Shown here: piece after piece, positions 52,929 through 60,837 of the stretch
Layout of the letters: each line of letters starts with the position of its first letter
Position numbering within the stretch: position 1 is the first letter of the stretch
Assembly: GCF_963662805.1 (NCBI RefSeq)
Contig: NZ_OY759862.1
Span: 394,427-458,426 of the forward strand
Length of the DNA stretch: 64,000 bases
Direction: 5' to 3'
Source: an uncultured Cohaesibacter sp.
GTDB taxonomy: Bacteria > Pseudomonadota > Alphaproteobacteria > Rhizobiales > Cohaesibacteraceae
Notes under the pieces: model-generated
The model's input: the letters and a program-made list of their open reading frames with translations, nothing else
The model's database searches: none
Told to the model about the DNA's origin: nothing
Position numbers and translations under genes: made by a program

Positions 52929-53438
52929 TCAGCCGATATGCGGCATGGCAAAAATGTTGCCCTCATAGCAATCAGCCCCCCGGCCAATGGCCTGGATGGC
53001 TGCCGTCATCCGCCCCTGTCGGTCCAGGATATCATCGGCCAGTTCGACCAGCCGTCGGTTCGGGGTCGCCGAAGGGGACGCCAGACGCAAGTCCTGTGCG
53101 AGCTCTCTCTCTGACAGATCAGGCCGCAGGCAACAGGCCGCAATGAAAGCCGACGCGGTTGACCGACTTACCCCGGCCCAGCAATGCACCACCATTGGTG
53201 AGGCGCGATCCCAATCCTGAAAGAAGCCAATCATCTGCTCCACCTGCGCCCGACTTCCCATCTCGAACCCCGGTGTCGCCGTCACGATGTCATTCATGCC
53301 AAGATAGAGATGGTTTTCCGGCAGAATGCGCTTGGGGCGTTCGACCGGTGTCTCGGGATTGATCACACTGAGCAGATAGGATGCTTCCACTGTGTCAACG
53401 ACTTGGCCGACCTTGGCCAATGAACAGACATAGAGCAT
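52929..53438 (-). CDS. Tyrosine/dual-specificity protein phosphatase family protein
   Basis: A 169-residue phosphatase. The active site loop is VVHCWAGVSRSTASAFIAAC, with nucleophile Cys and Arg in the HC-x5-R pattern (here HCWAGVSR). A general-acid Asp is probably in NDIVTATPGFEM or upstream. The protein resembles the alphaproteobacterial tyrosine-phosphatase-like family. The start at 53438 (MLYVCSLAKV) has GAGGATTGC at eight bases. It could act on phosphotyrosine proteins or small phosphorylated metabolites; the target is unknown. The HD hydrolase gene is upstream on the same strand, about 150 bases away. Confidence 0.87.
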   Translation of the reverse strand: MLYVCSLAKVGQVVDTVEASYLLSVINPETPVERPKRILPENHLYLGMNDIVTATPGFEMGSRAQVEQMIGFFQDWDRASPMVVHCWAGVSRSTASAFIAACCLRPDLSERELAQDLRLASPSATPNRRLVELADDILDRQGRMTAAIQAIGRGADCYEGNIFAMPHIG

Positions 53439-53592
53439 GATGCAATCCTCGAACTGGGCGTGTTGGGCGGAGCGCTGTGGTCTGAACACTCTACCCTCTG
53501 TTGGACAATGCAGGCGTTAGCCAATTGGTCGCATGAAACGGTGCTGGCTAAGACTGGCGGGCGGGTTTGGCATCGATCAGATGCGCAGAAAA

Positions 53593-54201
53593 TCATGTCC
53601 CCAAAAGATCATGCAGGCTGTGGAAGCGCTCAAGGAAGGCATCCTGCGCTTGCTGTGTGCTCCATGGCTTGATGGGGAGCTGTTCTTCGGTCAGGTCTTC
53701 GGGATGTCCGAACAGGATCTTGGCTTCATGCTGCTCGAAGCCTGCGAGGTGCACTGCCTCGAAATAGGCCGAGATGCGATCCGCTTCCTTGATTCGTTTC
53801 TTCAACTCCTTGCCCGGGTGGGGCGGCAGGCCAAAGCGCAGGTGGATCGCGGCTTCCAACCGTTCCTCGATATGCTTGTATCCGGCTCCAATCGCCGATT
53901 TGAACGGCGAAATCATGTCGCCGATCACATATTCAGGCCCATCGTGCAAAAGCGCCATCAACGCGGCTTCGACCGGCAGCTTGGGGAATTTGTACCTCAG
54001 AATCATTTCGACGATCAGGCTGTGCTGGGCAACCGAGAAGGGATGCTCGCCCACCGTCTGGCCATTCCACCGCGCGACCCTCGCAAGCCCGTGCGCGATG
54101 TCCTCGATTTCGATATCGAAAGGGGAGGGATCCAAGAGATCCAGTCTGCGCCCCGAAAGCATGCGTTGCCAGGCTCGCGGCATCTCCTGCTTTTGCACCA
54201 T
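53593..54201 (-). CDS. HD-domain (YfbR-like) nucleotidase/hydrolase
   Basis: A 202-residue metal-dependent HD-superfamily hydrolase. Metal ligands are recognisable: SVAQHSLIVEMILRY (first His), then ALLHDGPEYVIGD (the HD pair), and an Asp in KEADRISAYFEA near the C-terminus. The pattern matches YfbR-type 5'-deoxyribonucleotidases and the related alphaproteobacterial HD hydrolases. Length is normal for the group. It precedes the tyrosine phosphatase gene on the same strand. The ATG at 54201 is accepted without a strong ribosome binding site. Confidence 0.87.
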   Translation of the reverse strand: MVQKQEMPRAWQRMLSGRRLDLLDPSPFDIEIEDIAHGLARVARWNGQTVGEHPFSVAQHSLIVEMILRYKFPKLPVEAALMALLHDGPEYVIGDMISPFKSAIGAGYKHIEERLEAAIHLRFGLPPHPGKELKKRIKEADRISAYFEAVHLAGFEQHEAKILFGHPEDLTEEQLPIKPWSTQQAQDAFLERFHSLHDLLGT

Positions 54202-54716
54202 GGTCAGGTTTCCCCTTGAAGCTCGGGTTTCGGTGTCAGAGACCGTTTCGAAGCAGTCTCACTGGGACATGCAAAGCGGTGTAACGCAATGAGCTGCAGA
54301 ATGAAATGGTCTGAAGCCACAAGCCCTCAAGTTATTGACGAGCCATCATTCAATTCACTCCTGCCATGCCTCCTCAAGCCCATCTTGTCGGGCGATTGGG
54401 CCTACCGCAAATTCTCCGATTTAAAGCTGAGTATGTTTTTCAACAATTAATGGACGCGCGGGCGGGTTCGAATTTGTTGAGAATTAAATGCAACAAAAAA
54501 AGGAACTTACAGTGCATGATTGGAAGAATTCTAACCATTAAAACTCAACAATAGGACTAACTTACTGTTTTGTTAGGTTATTCATGTTGACTTTGAGAAC
54601 CGTTCGCAGCCATGATTGCCTCAACTTAACGAGACAGACGCCAACCGGACAAGGGTTGGAACTGATCTTGCCCCCAATCCTGGGCCTTGAACCCACTATT
54701 GGAGACTGAAAGAGAT
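54202..54716. other. 515-base regulatory spacer upstream of the iron-binding protein gene
   Basis: No gene is supported. Three motifs stand out: TTGGAA-GAA-TTCTAA (54520-54534), resembling an Irr-type iron control element; TCAACAATAG (54545-54554); and TTGACTTTGA (54587-54596), also found (reverse complement) before the permease gene. TTGACT could serve as a -35 box. The whole stretch is AT-rich. Confidence 0.5.
54520..54534. promoter_or_regulatory. Imperfect TTGGAA-N3-TTCTAA dyad, candidate iron-response element
   Basis: The half sites TTGGAA and TTCTAA match in five of six positions as an inverted repeat. The layout recalls the TTAGAA-N3-TTCTAA pattern of Irr-bound elements in Rhizobiales. 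Location about 180 bases upstream of a ferric-iron transporter gene supports the reading, but no regulator is shown in the window. Confidence 0.35.
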
Positions 54717-55751
54717 ATGAAGAAATCGGCCCTCGCCATCTTTACGACAGCCGCAATGGCGACTGTTCTGGCATCGCCGTCCATGGCAGATGGGGATGTA
54801 AATATCTACTCCTATCGCCAGCCGTTCCTGATCGAGCCGCTGCTCGATACCTTCACCAAGGAAACCGGCATTCGCGCCAACATCATTTTCGCCACCCAGG
54901 GGCTTGAAGCCCGCATCAAGGCGGAAGGCGAGAATACGCCAGCGGATCTCTTGCTGTCGACCGACGTTGGCCGCCTTGAAGCTGCCAAGCAGGATGGCAT
55001 TGCCCAGCCGGTTCAGTCTGACATTCTTAACAAGAATATTCCTCAGAACTTTCGCGACAAGGACAGCCAGTGGTTCGGCCTGACCACGCGAGCTCGTGTG
55101 GTCTATGCCTCCAACGAGCGCGTCGATCTTGACAGCATCACCTATGAGGATCTCGCCGATCCGAAATGGAAAGGCCGTCTCTGCACCCGCTCCGGTCAGC
55201 ATGATTATTCGATCGGCCTGTTTGCCTCGATGATTGCTCACAAGGGCGTCGAGGAAACCAAGATCTGGCTCGAAGGGGTCAAGGCCAATCTGGCGCACCG
55301 CCCGAATGGCAATGATCGTTCGCAGGTCAAGTCGATCTACGCTGGCGAATGCGATCTGGCGCTCGGCAATACCTATTACATGGGTATCATGCAGACAAAC
55401 CAGAACGAGCCCGAGCAGCAGGAATGGGCCAAATCGGTCCGGATCCTGTTCCCCAATACCGAGGGTCGCGGGACACATGTGAACATTTCCGGCATGTTGC
55501 TGACCAAGCACGCGCCGAACAAGGACAATGCCATCAAACTGATGGAATTCCTCTCTTCCGCAGAAGCACAGCAAATGTATGCGGAAGGCAACTATGAATA
55601 CCCGGTGCTGGGTGACGTAGAGCCATCTGAGATCGTCAAGAGCTGGGGGGACTTCAAACCCGATCCCATCTCTCTGAACGAGATCGCCGATGCGCGAAAG
55701 GCGGCATCCGAACTGGTTGATGTGGTGGATTTCGACGCCGGAGCTGACTGA
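54717..55751 (+). CDS. fbpA: Fe(3+) ABC transporter substrate-binding protein
   Basis: A 344-residue periplasmic protein of the FbpA/FutA family, which hands ferric iron to the inner-membrane permease. The signal peptide covers residues 1-24 (MKKSALAIFTTAAMATVLASPSMADG). Typical blocks follow: VNIYSYRQPFLIEPLLDTFTKETGIRANI, then GLTTRARVVYASNERVD, DLADPKWKGRLCTRSGQHDYSIGLFASM and NTYYMGIMQTNQNEPEQQEWAKSVRILFPN. Iron-ligand tyrosines are expected among the YY and Y residues (NTYY). Unusually, 578 bases separate it from its permease gene. The spacer carries the CTGGTCC hairpin series. ATG at 54717 is preceded by GAGACTGAAAGAGAT. The ATPase component is not adjacent. Confidence 0.93.
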   Translation: MKKSALAIFTTAAMATVLASPSMADGDVNIYSYRQPFLIEPLLDTFTKETGIRANIIFATQGLEARIKAEGENTPADLLLSTDVGRLEAAKQDGIAQPVQSDILNKNIPQNFRDKDSQWFGLTTRARVVYASNERVDLDSITYEDLADPKWKGRLCTRSGQHDYSIGLFASMIAHKGVEETKIWLEGVKANLAHRPNGNDRSQVKSIYAGECDLALGNTYYMGIMQTNQNEPEQQEWAKSVRILFPNTEGRGTHVNISGMLLTKHAPNKDNAIKLMEFLSSAEAQQMYAEGNYEYPVLGDVEPSEIVKSWGDFKPDPISLNEIADARKAASELVDVVDFDAGAD

Positions 55752-55809
55752 CGGCAGAGATAAACCACAAAAGAATTGGTTGAGACTCTGCACCTAGTTG
55801 GCCTTGGCC

Positions 55810-56154
55810 GTTCCGTCCCTTTCGATCTGGTCCTCGGAAAGAACGGAAAGCGAAGTCTCACCCAATAAGCGTCAATAGACTGGGCAATGCATTTCTGGTC
55901 CTCTTGCATCCGTCTTTCACTGTTGACGCACTTCCCGCAAATCCCTCATTCGGGCGAATGAGGCAAAGCTGGTCCCTTTGCCATCGTTCCTCGAATGAAA
56001 CGCAGCGGTAAAATCTTGTCCCGGCAAGATCGTTGCAAAAAGGGGATTTGATCATAGCCACCGGTTGTGGGGACGAAAGCTGGTCCCTTTCGCTCCCCCA
56101 ACCGGAGCCATCTTGAAGAAAGTGTCACGGCGTCCCGGCCGTGACACTTTTTTT
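55810..56154 (+). ncRNA. Candidate structured RNA with CTGGTCC in four hairpin loops
   Basis: The heptamer CTGGTCC occurs at 55827, 55895, 55969 and 56080 (starts), in the apical loop of a hairpin each time. Stems: CTTTCGA/TC-G-GAAAG; ATGCA/TGCAT; GGCAAAG/CTTTGCC; and the long, bulged CCGGTTG-T-GGGGA-CGAAAG/CTTTCG-C-TCCCC-CAACCGG. Further hairpins are CCTCATTC/GAATGAGG (55944-55963) and ATCTTG/CAAGAT (56013-56030). The last two heptamers share the 15-mer AAAGCTGGTCCCTTT. The series ends in the terminator at 56121-56154. It may be an independent small RNA or the 3' UTR of the binding-protein mRNA. Base identity of the loop with covarying stems is the main evidence. A chance recurrence is unlikely. 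No known family matched from memory. Confidence 0.7.
56121..56154 (+). terminator. Strong intrinsic terminator, 11-bp stem with U-tract
   Basis: AGTGTCACGGC (56121-56131) pairs perfectly with GCCGTGACACT (56138-56148) around GTCCCG, followed by TTTTTTT. It ends the plus-strand transcript that carries the hairpin series and lies 175 bases before the permease start. Confidence 0.9.
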
Positions 56155-56285
56155 ATCACGACAGTTCGGCCTCGTCTTCCCTTTTCAGTCCTTTTTTACA
56201 AAAGAGATCCCTGCGAGGGGAGAAGCCGCCCGTCTGGTGGGGCGCTCTTCTTCTTGACAGCCGCAGATAATCCTGCTTCCTTTCG

Positions 56286-56314
56286 CTATTGTTGGATATC
56301 AAAGTCAACAATAG
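56286..56314. promoter_or_regulatory. Perfect CTATTGTTG/CAACAATAG dyad before the permease gene
   Basis: CTATTGTTG (56286-56294) and CAACAATAG (56306-56314) form a nine-base inverted repeat with an 11-base spacer, 16 bases before the start codon. TCAAAGTCAA (56299-56308) is the reverse complement of TTGACTTTGA found upstream of the binding-protein gene, and TCAACAATAG (56305-56314) is also found there. A shared iron-responsive operator (RirA or Irr family) is inferred. The dyad supports separate transcription of the permease gene after the terminator. Confidence 0.6.
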
Positions 56315-56329
56315 AGAAGCCCGTAGCAA

Positions 56330-58066
56330 GTGACCGAAAGCAGCATCAGCCCCGACGTGCCTCCCCTTGGCTCAGGCCTCGGCAGCAAGCTGTCATCCGC
56401 ATTGAGGATCGTTCGCACCATGAACGCCCGAAGTCTAACGGGCCTTTTGTTGCTTGCGATGACGCTTCTGCTGGTGACATTGCCGATCATCGCCCTGATT
56501 GTGATTGCCTTTGGCGATGCCGGAGATGTCTGGCCCCATCTGGTCTCGACGGTGTTGCCCCGCTCGGTGATGACCACTGGCTGGCTGATGCTTGGGGTCG
56601 GGACGATGACCGGGCTGATTGGCGTCTCGACCGCATGGCTCGTCACCATGTGCCGCTTTCCCGGTCAGCGCATTTTCCAGTGGGCTTTGCTGATCCCGCT
56701 GTCGATCCCGACCTATATCGTCGCCTATGCCTCGGTTGAGCTCCTCGACTATTCCGGCCCTGCCCAGAGCGCCTTGCGTTGGCTGTTCGGCTTTCACAAC
56801 GCACGGGACTATTGGTTCCCCGAGATCCGTTCCCTCGGTGGTGCCATCGTGGTGATGAGCCTTGTGCTCTACCCCTATGTCTACCTCACCAGCCGCGCGA
56901 CTTTCCTGTTACAGTCGGCCTGTGCGCTCGATGTCTCGCGCACCCTCGGAGCTGGGCCGATCAGGCTCTTCACCGCAGTTGCTCTGCCGCTCGCCCGTCC
57001 GGCGATCGTGGTCGGCATCACGCTCGCGATGATGGAATGCCTCAATGACATCGGCGCGGTGCAATTCTTTGGCGTGAAGACCCTCACCTTCAGCGTCTAT
57101 GACACATGGCTCAATCGCGCCAGTCTGGCTGGTGCGGCACAGATCTCGACGGTCATGCTGCTGGTCGTGCTGCTGCTTCTGTGGCTGGAACGGCGGGGGC
57201 GGCGACAGCAACGCTATGCCGTCACCTCCCGTCGCTATCAGCTGCTGCCGAGCTTCAAGCTGACCGGCTGGAGAGCTGCGGGAGCCTTCATTGTCTGCCT
57301 TGCCCCGATCGTTCTAGGTTTTGTGCTGCCGGCAATGGTGTTGCTGAGATCGGTCTTTCTCAACTGGTCGGAAAACCTGAGCGATGACTATTTCTCCGCC
57401 ATGGGCAACTCGCTGTTTCTGGCGACCTTTGCGGCGGTGCTGACGGGAAGCATCGGCATTGGGCTCGCCTATTTTGCCCGGCTTCAGAACAACCAGTTGG
57501 TCGCTGGCTTCACCCGCATCGCCTCCATCGGTTATGCAGTGCCGGGAACGGTGCTCGCTGTCGGCATCCTGATCCCCGTGGCGAGCCTTGACAATTTCAT
57601 CGCCTCAAGCATGAAAGACCTCTTTGGCATCTCGACCGGTCTGTTGTTGATCAGCTCCGGTGCCGCCATGCTCTATGCCTATTGCGTGCGCTTCATGGCC
57701 ATGTCCTACGGGGCTGGCGAAACCGGCCTGCAACGGGTCTCGCCCAATCTGGAAGCCGCAGCCAGAACCCTTGGCCGCAGTCCTCTGCGCACCCTCATTG
57801 AGATCGACTTGCCCATGATCCGCCCGGCTCTGGTTTCTGGCGCCTTGTTGGTATTTGTCGATGTCATGAAAGAATTACCAGCGACGATCCTCCTGCGACC
57901 CTTCAACTTCGACACGCTGGCCACATTGGTCTATGGGCAGGCTTCGCTTGAAGCCTTCGAGAAGGGATCCCTGTCCGCCCTGACCATCGTGGCGGTCGGC
58001 ATCCTGCCGGTGATCCTGCTCTCCCGCACCTCGGCCCGGTCGCATCAATCCAGCTCAAACAGCTGA
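56330..58066 (+). CDS. fbpB: Ferric iron ABC transporter permease (fused FbpB type)
   Basis: A 578-residue inner-membrane permease with two homologous halves and about 12 transmembrane segments, of the FbpB/SfuB type. Each half has the binding-protein-dependent transport signature, visible as EAARTLGRSPLRTLIEIDLPMIRPALVSG in the second half and the corresponding DVSRTLGAGPIRLFTAVALPLARPAIVVGITLAM in the first. These EAA-like loops contact the ATPase. The start is GTG at 56330 (TESSISPD), with AGAGAAG about ten bases upstream. It follows the terminator and dyad described separately. The ATP-binding subunit expected next is absent; a CoA-transferase operon follows. Either the ATPase is encoded elsewhere or the gene order was rearranged. 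Confidence 0.93.
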   Translation: MTESSISPDVPPLGSGLGSKLSSALRIVRTMNARSLTGLLLLAMTLLLVTLPIIALIVIAFGDAGDVWPHLVSTVLPRSVMTTGWLMLGVGTMTGLIGVSTAWLVTMCRFPGQRIFQWALLIPLSIPTYIVAYASVELLDYSGPAQSALRWLFGFHNARDYWFPEIRSLGGAIVVMSLVLYPYVYLTSRATFLLQSACALDVSRTLGAGPIRLFTAVALPLARPAIVVGITLAMMECLNDIGAVQFFGVKTLTFSVYDTWLNRASLAGAAQISTVMLLVVLLLLWLERRGRRQQRYAVTSRRYQLLPSFKLTGWRAAGAFIVCLAPIVLGFVLPAMVLLRSVFLNWSENLSDDYFSAMGNSLFLATFAAVLTGSIGIGLAYFARLQNNQLVAGFTRIASIGYAVPGTVLAVGILIPVASLDNFIASSMKDLFGISTGLLLISSGAAMLYAYCVRFMAMSYGAGETGLQRVSPNLEAAARTLGRSPLRTLIEIDLPMIRPALVSGALLVFVDVMKELPATILLRPFNFDTLATLVYGQASLEAFEKGSLSALTIVAVGILPVILLSRTSARSHQSSSNS

Positions 58067-58095
58067 GCCGTCTCCGGATTTCCAAACAACAGGCG

Positions 58096-58119
58096 AAAAA
58101 AAACCCGGAAAGATCCGGG
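58096..58119 (-). terminator. Hairpin with minus-strand U-tract after the permease gene
   Basis: CCCGGA (58104-58109) and TCCGGG (58114-58119) form a six-base stem with loop AAGA. AAAAAAAA at 58096-58103 supplies a U-tract only for minus-strand transcription, and no minus-strand gene is seen upstream. It may also pause plus-strand transcripts from the permease gene. Confidence 0.5.
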
Positions 58120-58642
58120 CATGAGGTGGCGGAAAACGCGGCCTTATTGTTGGCCGCTTGAGACGGGAACGCCAGCGAAGCGCCCGCAGACCCTGCAGGA
58201 CAACCACTGGCGTAATTCGACCAGAGCAATATACATCAACTCGGTTACACGTCTTAGTAAAAACTACGCAATAATACCGTATTTTACATTATACGTTAAT
58301 AAGAGATTAGGTGCATATTTGAACAAAATCGCATCGGCCTTTAGATGCATGCTGTCATTTCGAGACTTGTCAAATCCTCTCACCCTTGCAACTGTGGCCG
58401 AAGTTTCGCAGTGCACACAGAACGCAAATTATTGTCTTGAGGCAAGAGGTTATTAGGCGGGAGAAGTGTCCGGAAATTCGGCTTCAGAGCCATTGGATAC
58501 CGCGTCTGCCTGATGCATCAAGAGGTTTGAACAACATCGATCGGATCGAGCTCGATGAAAGTGCGGATCAGTGCCGCAAGTTGGGGAGTTGACCGGAACA
58601 GAGCGAGAAAAGCTCCGAGCGGTCCTAGTTTGGGAGAACAGA
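58120..58642. other. Spacer of about 520 bases, no protein gene supported
   Basis: Bases 58240-58320 are very AT-rich. GGCCGC repeats near 58140-58165 (CGGCCTTATTGTTGGCCG) make a short hairpin. A minus-strand transcript ending at 58096 could start here. The scoA promoter must also lie in it. Confidence 0.4.
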
Positions 58643-59338
58643 ATGAAAAAGGTTTACACCAGCGCAGCAGAGGCGTTGGAGGGGCTCGTGTTCGACGGCA
58701 TGACGATTGCCGTTGGCGGCTTCGGGCTATGTGGCATACCCGAAAATCTGATTATCGCCTTGCGCGAAACCGGTGTGAAGGACATCACGGTGGTGTCCAA
58801 CAACTGCGGTGTTGACGATTTCGGTATGGGGCTTCTGCTGCAAACCCGCCAGATCAAGAAAATGGTCTCGTCCTATGTTGGCGAGAATGCCGAGTTCATG
58901 CGCCAGTATCTGTCTGGAGAACTTGAACTGGAATTCAATCCGCAAGGCACGCTGGCAGAGCGCCTGAGGGCCGGTGGGGCAGGCATTCCCGGCTTCTACA
59001 CCAAGACCGGCGTCGGCACATTGATCGCCGAGGGCAAGGAGCACAAGGACTTCGACGGCGAAACCTACATCCTCGAGCGCGGCATCAAGACCGATCTGGC
59101 GCTGGTCAAGGCATGGAAGGGTGACGAGAAGGGCAATCTCACCTATCGCAAGACCGCCATGAACTTCAATCCCGAATGCGCCACGGCAGGCAAGGTGACC
59201 ATTGCCGAAGTCGAGCAGATGGTTCCGGTCGGCTCGCTCGACAAGATGGCCATTCACACCCCCGAGATTTTCGTTCAGCGGATCATTGAGGGAAGCCACG
59301 AGAAGCGCATCGAGCAGCGCACCGTCAGAGCCAGCTAA
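58643..59338 (+). CDS. scoA: 3-oxoacid CoA-transferase subunit A
   Basis: A 231-residue subunit of succinyl-CoA:3-ketoacid (or acetoacetate) CoA-transferase, which activates ketone bodies or keto acids with a CoA donor. Family blocks are IAVGGFGLCGIPENLI (residues 26-41), NNCGVDDFGMGLLLQTRQIKKMVSSYVGEN and GIPGFYTKTGVGTLIAEGKEHKDFDG. The start at 58643 (MKKVYTSA) has GGGAG about five bases upstream. The companion subunit B gene follows 14 bases later, in the expected order A then B. ScoAB is often linked to ketone-body or PHB degradation; no such gene is adjacent. Confidence 0.94.
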   Translation: MKKVYTSAAEALEGLVFDGMTIAVGGFGLCGIPENLIIALRETGVKDITVVSNNCGVDDFGMGLLLQTRQIKKMVSSYVGENAEFMRQYLSGELELEFNPQGTLAERLRAGGAGIPGFYTKTGVGTLIAEGKEHKDFDGETYILERGIKTDLALVKAWKGDEKGNLTYRKTAMNFNPECATAGKVTIAEVEQMVPVGSLDKMAIHTPEIFVQRIIEGSHEKRIEQRTVRAS

Positions 59339-59352
59339 AGGGAGAGATGCAC

Positions 59353-59994
59353 ATGGCATGGACACGCGATCAAATGGCTGCACGGGCCGCCGCCGAACTC
59401 GAAGATGGTTTCTACGTCAATCTGGGCATCGGTATTCCGACCCTTGTGGCCAACTATGTGCCATCTGATATGGAAATCACCCTGCAATCCGAGAATGGCA
59501 TGCTCGGCATGGGACCCTTCCCCACCGAGGATGAAGTTGATCCCGATCTGATCAATGCGGGCAAGCAGACCATCACCGAGCTGCCTCGGACCTCCTATTT
59601 TTCCTCGTCCCAATCCTTCGGCATGATCCGGGGCGGGCACATTGATCTGTCGGTGCTAGGGGCGATGGAAGTGGCCGAGAATGGCGATCTCGCCAACTGG
59701 ATGATCCCCGGCAAGCTCGTCAAGGGCATGGGCGGAGCCATGGATCTGGTCTCCGGCGTGAAGCGCATTGTCGTCGTCATGGACCACACCAACAAGAAGG
59801 GTGAGAGCAAAGTACTGAAGGAATGTACCCTGCCGTTGACAGGCAAGGGCGTTGTTGACCTCATCGTCACCGATCTTGGGGTGATGGAAGTGCGAGAGGG
59901 CGGATTGGCTCTTATCGAGCTTGCTCCCGGTGTCGAGGTCGACGAGGTGCTTGCCAAGACCGAGGCCACGCTCACCGTCGATTTGAAAAATTAA
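59353..59994 (+). CDS. scoB: 3-oxoacid CoA-transferase subunit B
   Basis: A 213-residue subunit that carries the catalytic glutamate, in QSENGMLGMGPFP (Glu of SENG), which forms the CoA thioester. YVNLGIGIPTLVANYVP and IRGGHIDLSVLGAMEVAENGDLANWMIPGK are further family blocks. The start at 59353 (MAWTRDQMAARAA) is used because GGGAG sits eight bases upstream; 59347 in frame is too close. It is co-transcribed with scoA. Confidence 0.94.
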   Translation: MAWTRDQMAARAAAELEDGFYVNLGIGIPTLVANYVPSDMEITLQSENGMLGMGPFPTEDEVDPDLINAGKQTITELPRTSYFSSSQSFGMIRGGHIDLSVLGAMEVAENGDLANWMIPGKLVKGMGGAMDLVSGVKRIVVVMDHTNKKGESKVLKECTLPLTGKGVVDLIVTDLGVMEVREGGLALIELAPGVEVDEVLAKTEATLTVDLKN

Positions 59995-60093
59995 TAGGTA
60001 ATTTTCACGATAATGTGAAGGTTGATAACGGTCGGAACTCTTTACCCTTGCATTCGCACCCATCTAAACTGGAGCGAGAGATGGGGATGGTTG

Positions 60094-60837
60094 ATGGGAG
60101 TTCCTTGCAAGAAATGCTCATCAGGTTGGGCTGATGCAGCATGGGTCAGGGCCGCAAAGCAGGCGAGCATGCTGTGCTTTGCGGCCTTTCTCTTTTCTCC
60201 TCCTGCAGACGCGCGTGTCCGGGTGTCCAACCGTACCGAAGTGCGTGACTATCGCGTTCATGGCGAAACTGCTGGCGAGCTTGTTTCCTACATGAAGCGA
60301 CGCCCGTTTCGAGGCGACTATGGTCCCGCCATGGCCAACATCCGACCCCGCTACACATTGCGCACAGCCACCAGCAAGACGGCAAGGGGATGCAGAATAT
60401 CCGAACTCTCGCTCGATATCCGCTTTATCATGACGCTGCCCAAGGCGATTGACAGCCATCGGCACTCGAGCAGCACCCGGCAGGCGTGGCGCGGGTTCAG
60501 GGCCTTTGCGAAGCGTCATGAAGAGGGGCACAGAAAGATCTATCTGAGTTGCGCCCGACGCTATGCTTCCAAGGTTCTGCTGCTTCCGCCGACGCTATCT
60601 TGCAGTTCTATAGAGAGACAGGCGCGGCGCATGTTGCGTGAGCAGGAGAAGGCTTGCGACATCCAGCATCATGCCTTTGACCGTCGAGAATTTCGCCGTG
60701 TGCCGTCCCTGTCACTTTTCCGGCAGGCCCGACAGGAGCGGGGACGCCTCTATCAACGAGCGTCCCAACGCAGACTTGCCGAGCGCAAGCAGCAAGGATT
60801 CGGCAGAAAAGCCTCATGGTTCCCGGTCCGCAAGTGA
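60094..60837 (+). CDS. DUF922 family exported protein with HExxH-like motif
   Basis: About 247 residues. An N-terminal hydrophobic segment (MLCFAAFLFSPPADARV near residue 26-42) suggests export. The family domain contains RVRVSNRTEVRDYRVHGETAGELVSYMKRR and FAKRHEEGHRKIYLSCA, in which HEEGH is a zinc-peptidase HExxH motif. The C-terminal quarter is very basic and charged, probably disordered. DUF922 proteins are described as putative Zn-dependent proteases; activity here is inferred. Start at 60094 (MGVPCKKC) is plausible but uncertain; another in-frame ATG is at 60022 and one at 60169 would put the signal sequence at the N-terminus. Confidence 0.7.
   Translation: MGVPCKKCSSGWADAAWVRAAKQASMLCFAAFLFSPPADARVRVSNRTEVRDYRVHGETAGELVSYMKRRPFRGDYGPAMANIRPRYTLRTATSKTARGCRISELSLDIRFIMTLPKAIDSHRHSSSTRQAWRGFRAFAKRHEEGHRKIYLSCARRYASKVLLLPPTLSCSSIERQARRMLREQEKACDIQHHAFDRREFRRVPSLSLFRQARQERGRLYQRASQRRLAERKQQGFGRKASWFPVRK

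Noticed and set aside
54460..54490. tRNA-like GGTTCGAAT sequence
   Set aside because: The flanks do not fold into a cloverleaf and there is no acceptor stem.
55858..56128. Short protein-coding frames on the minus strand in the hairpin region
   Set aside because: No motif, signal peptide or ribosome binding site; the conserved feature is the loop sequence, not a protein.
55800..56155. CsrA/RsmA-binding sponge RNA on the minus strand (GGA in loops)
   Set aside because: GGACC appears in the minus-strand loops, but the terminator U-tract is on the plus strand, and only two of the four copies give a clean ANGGA.
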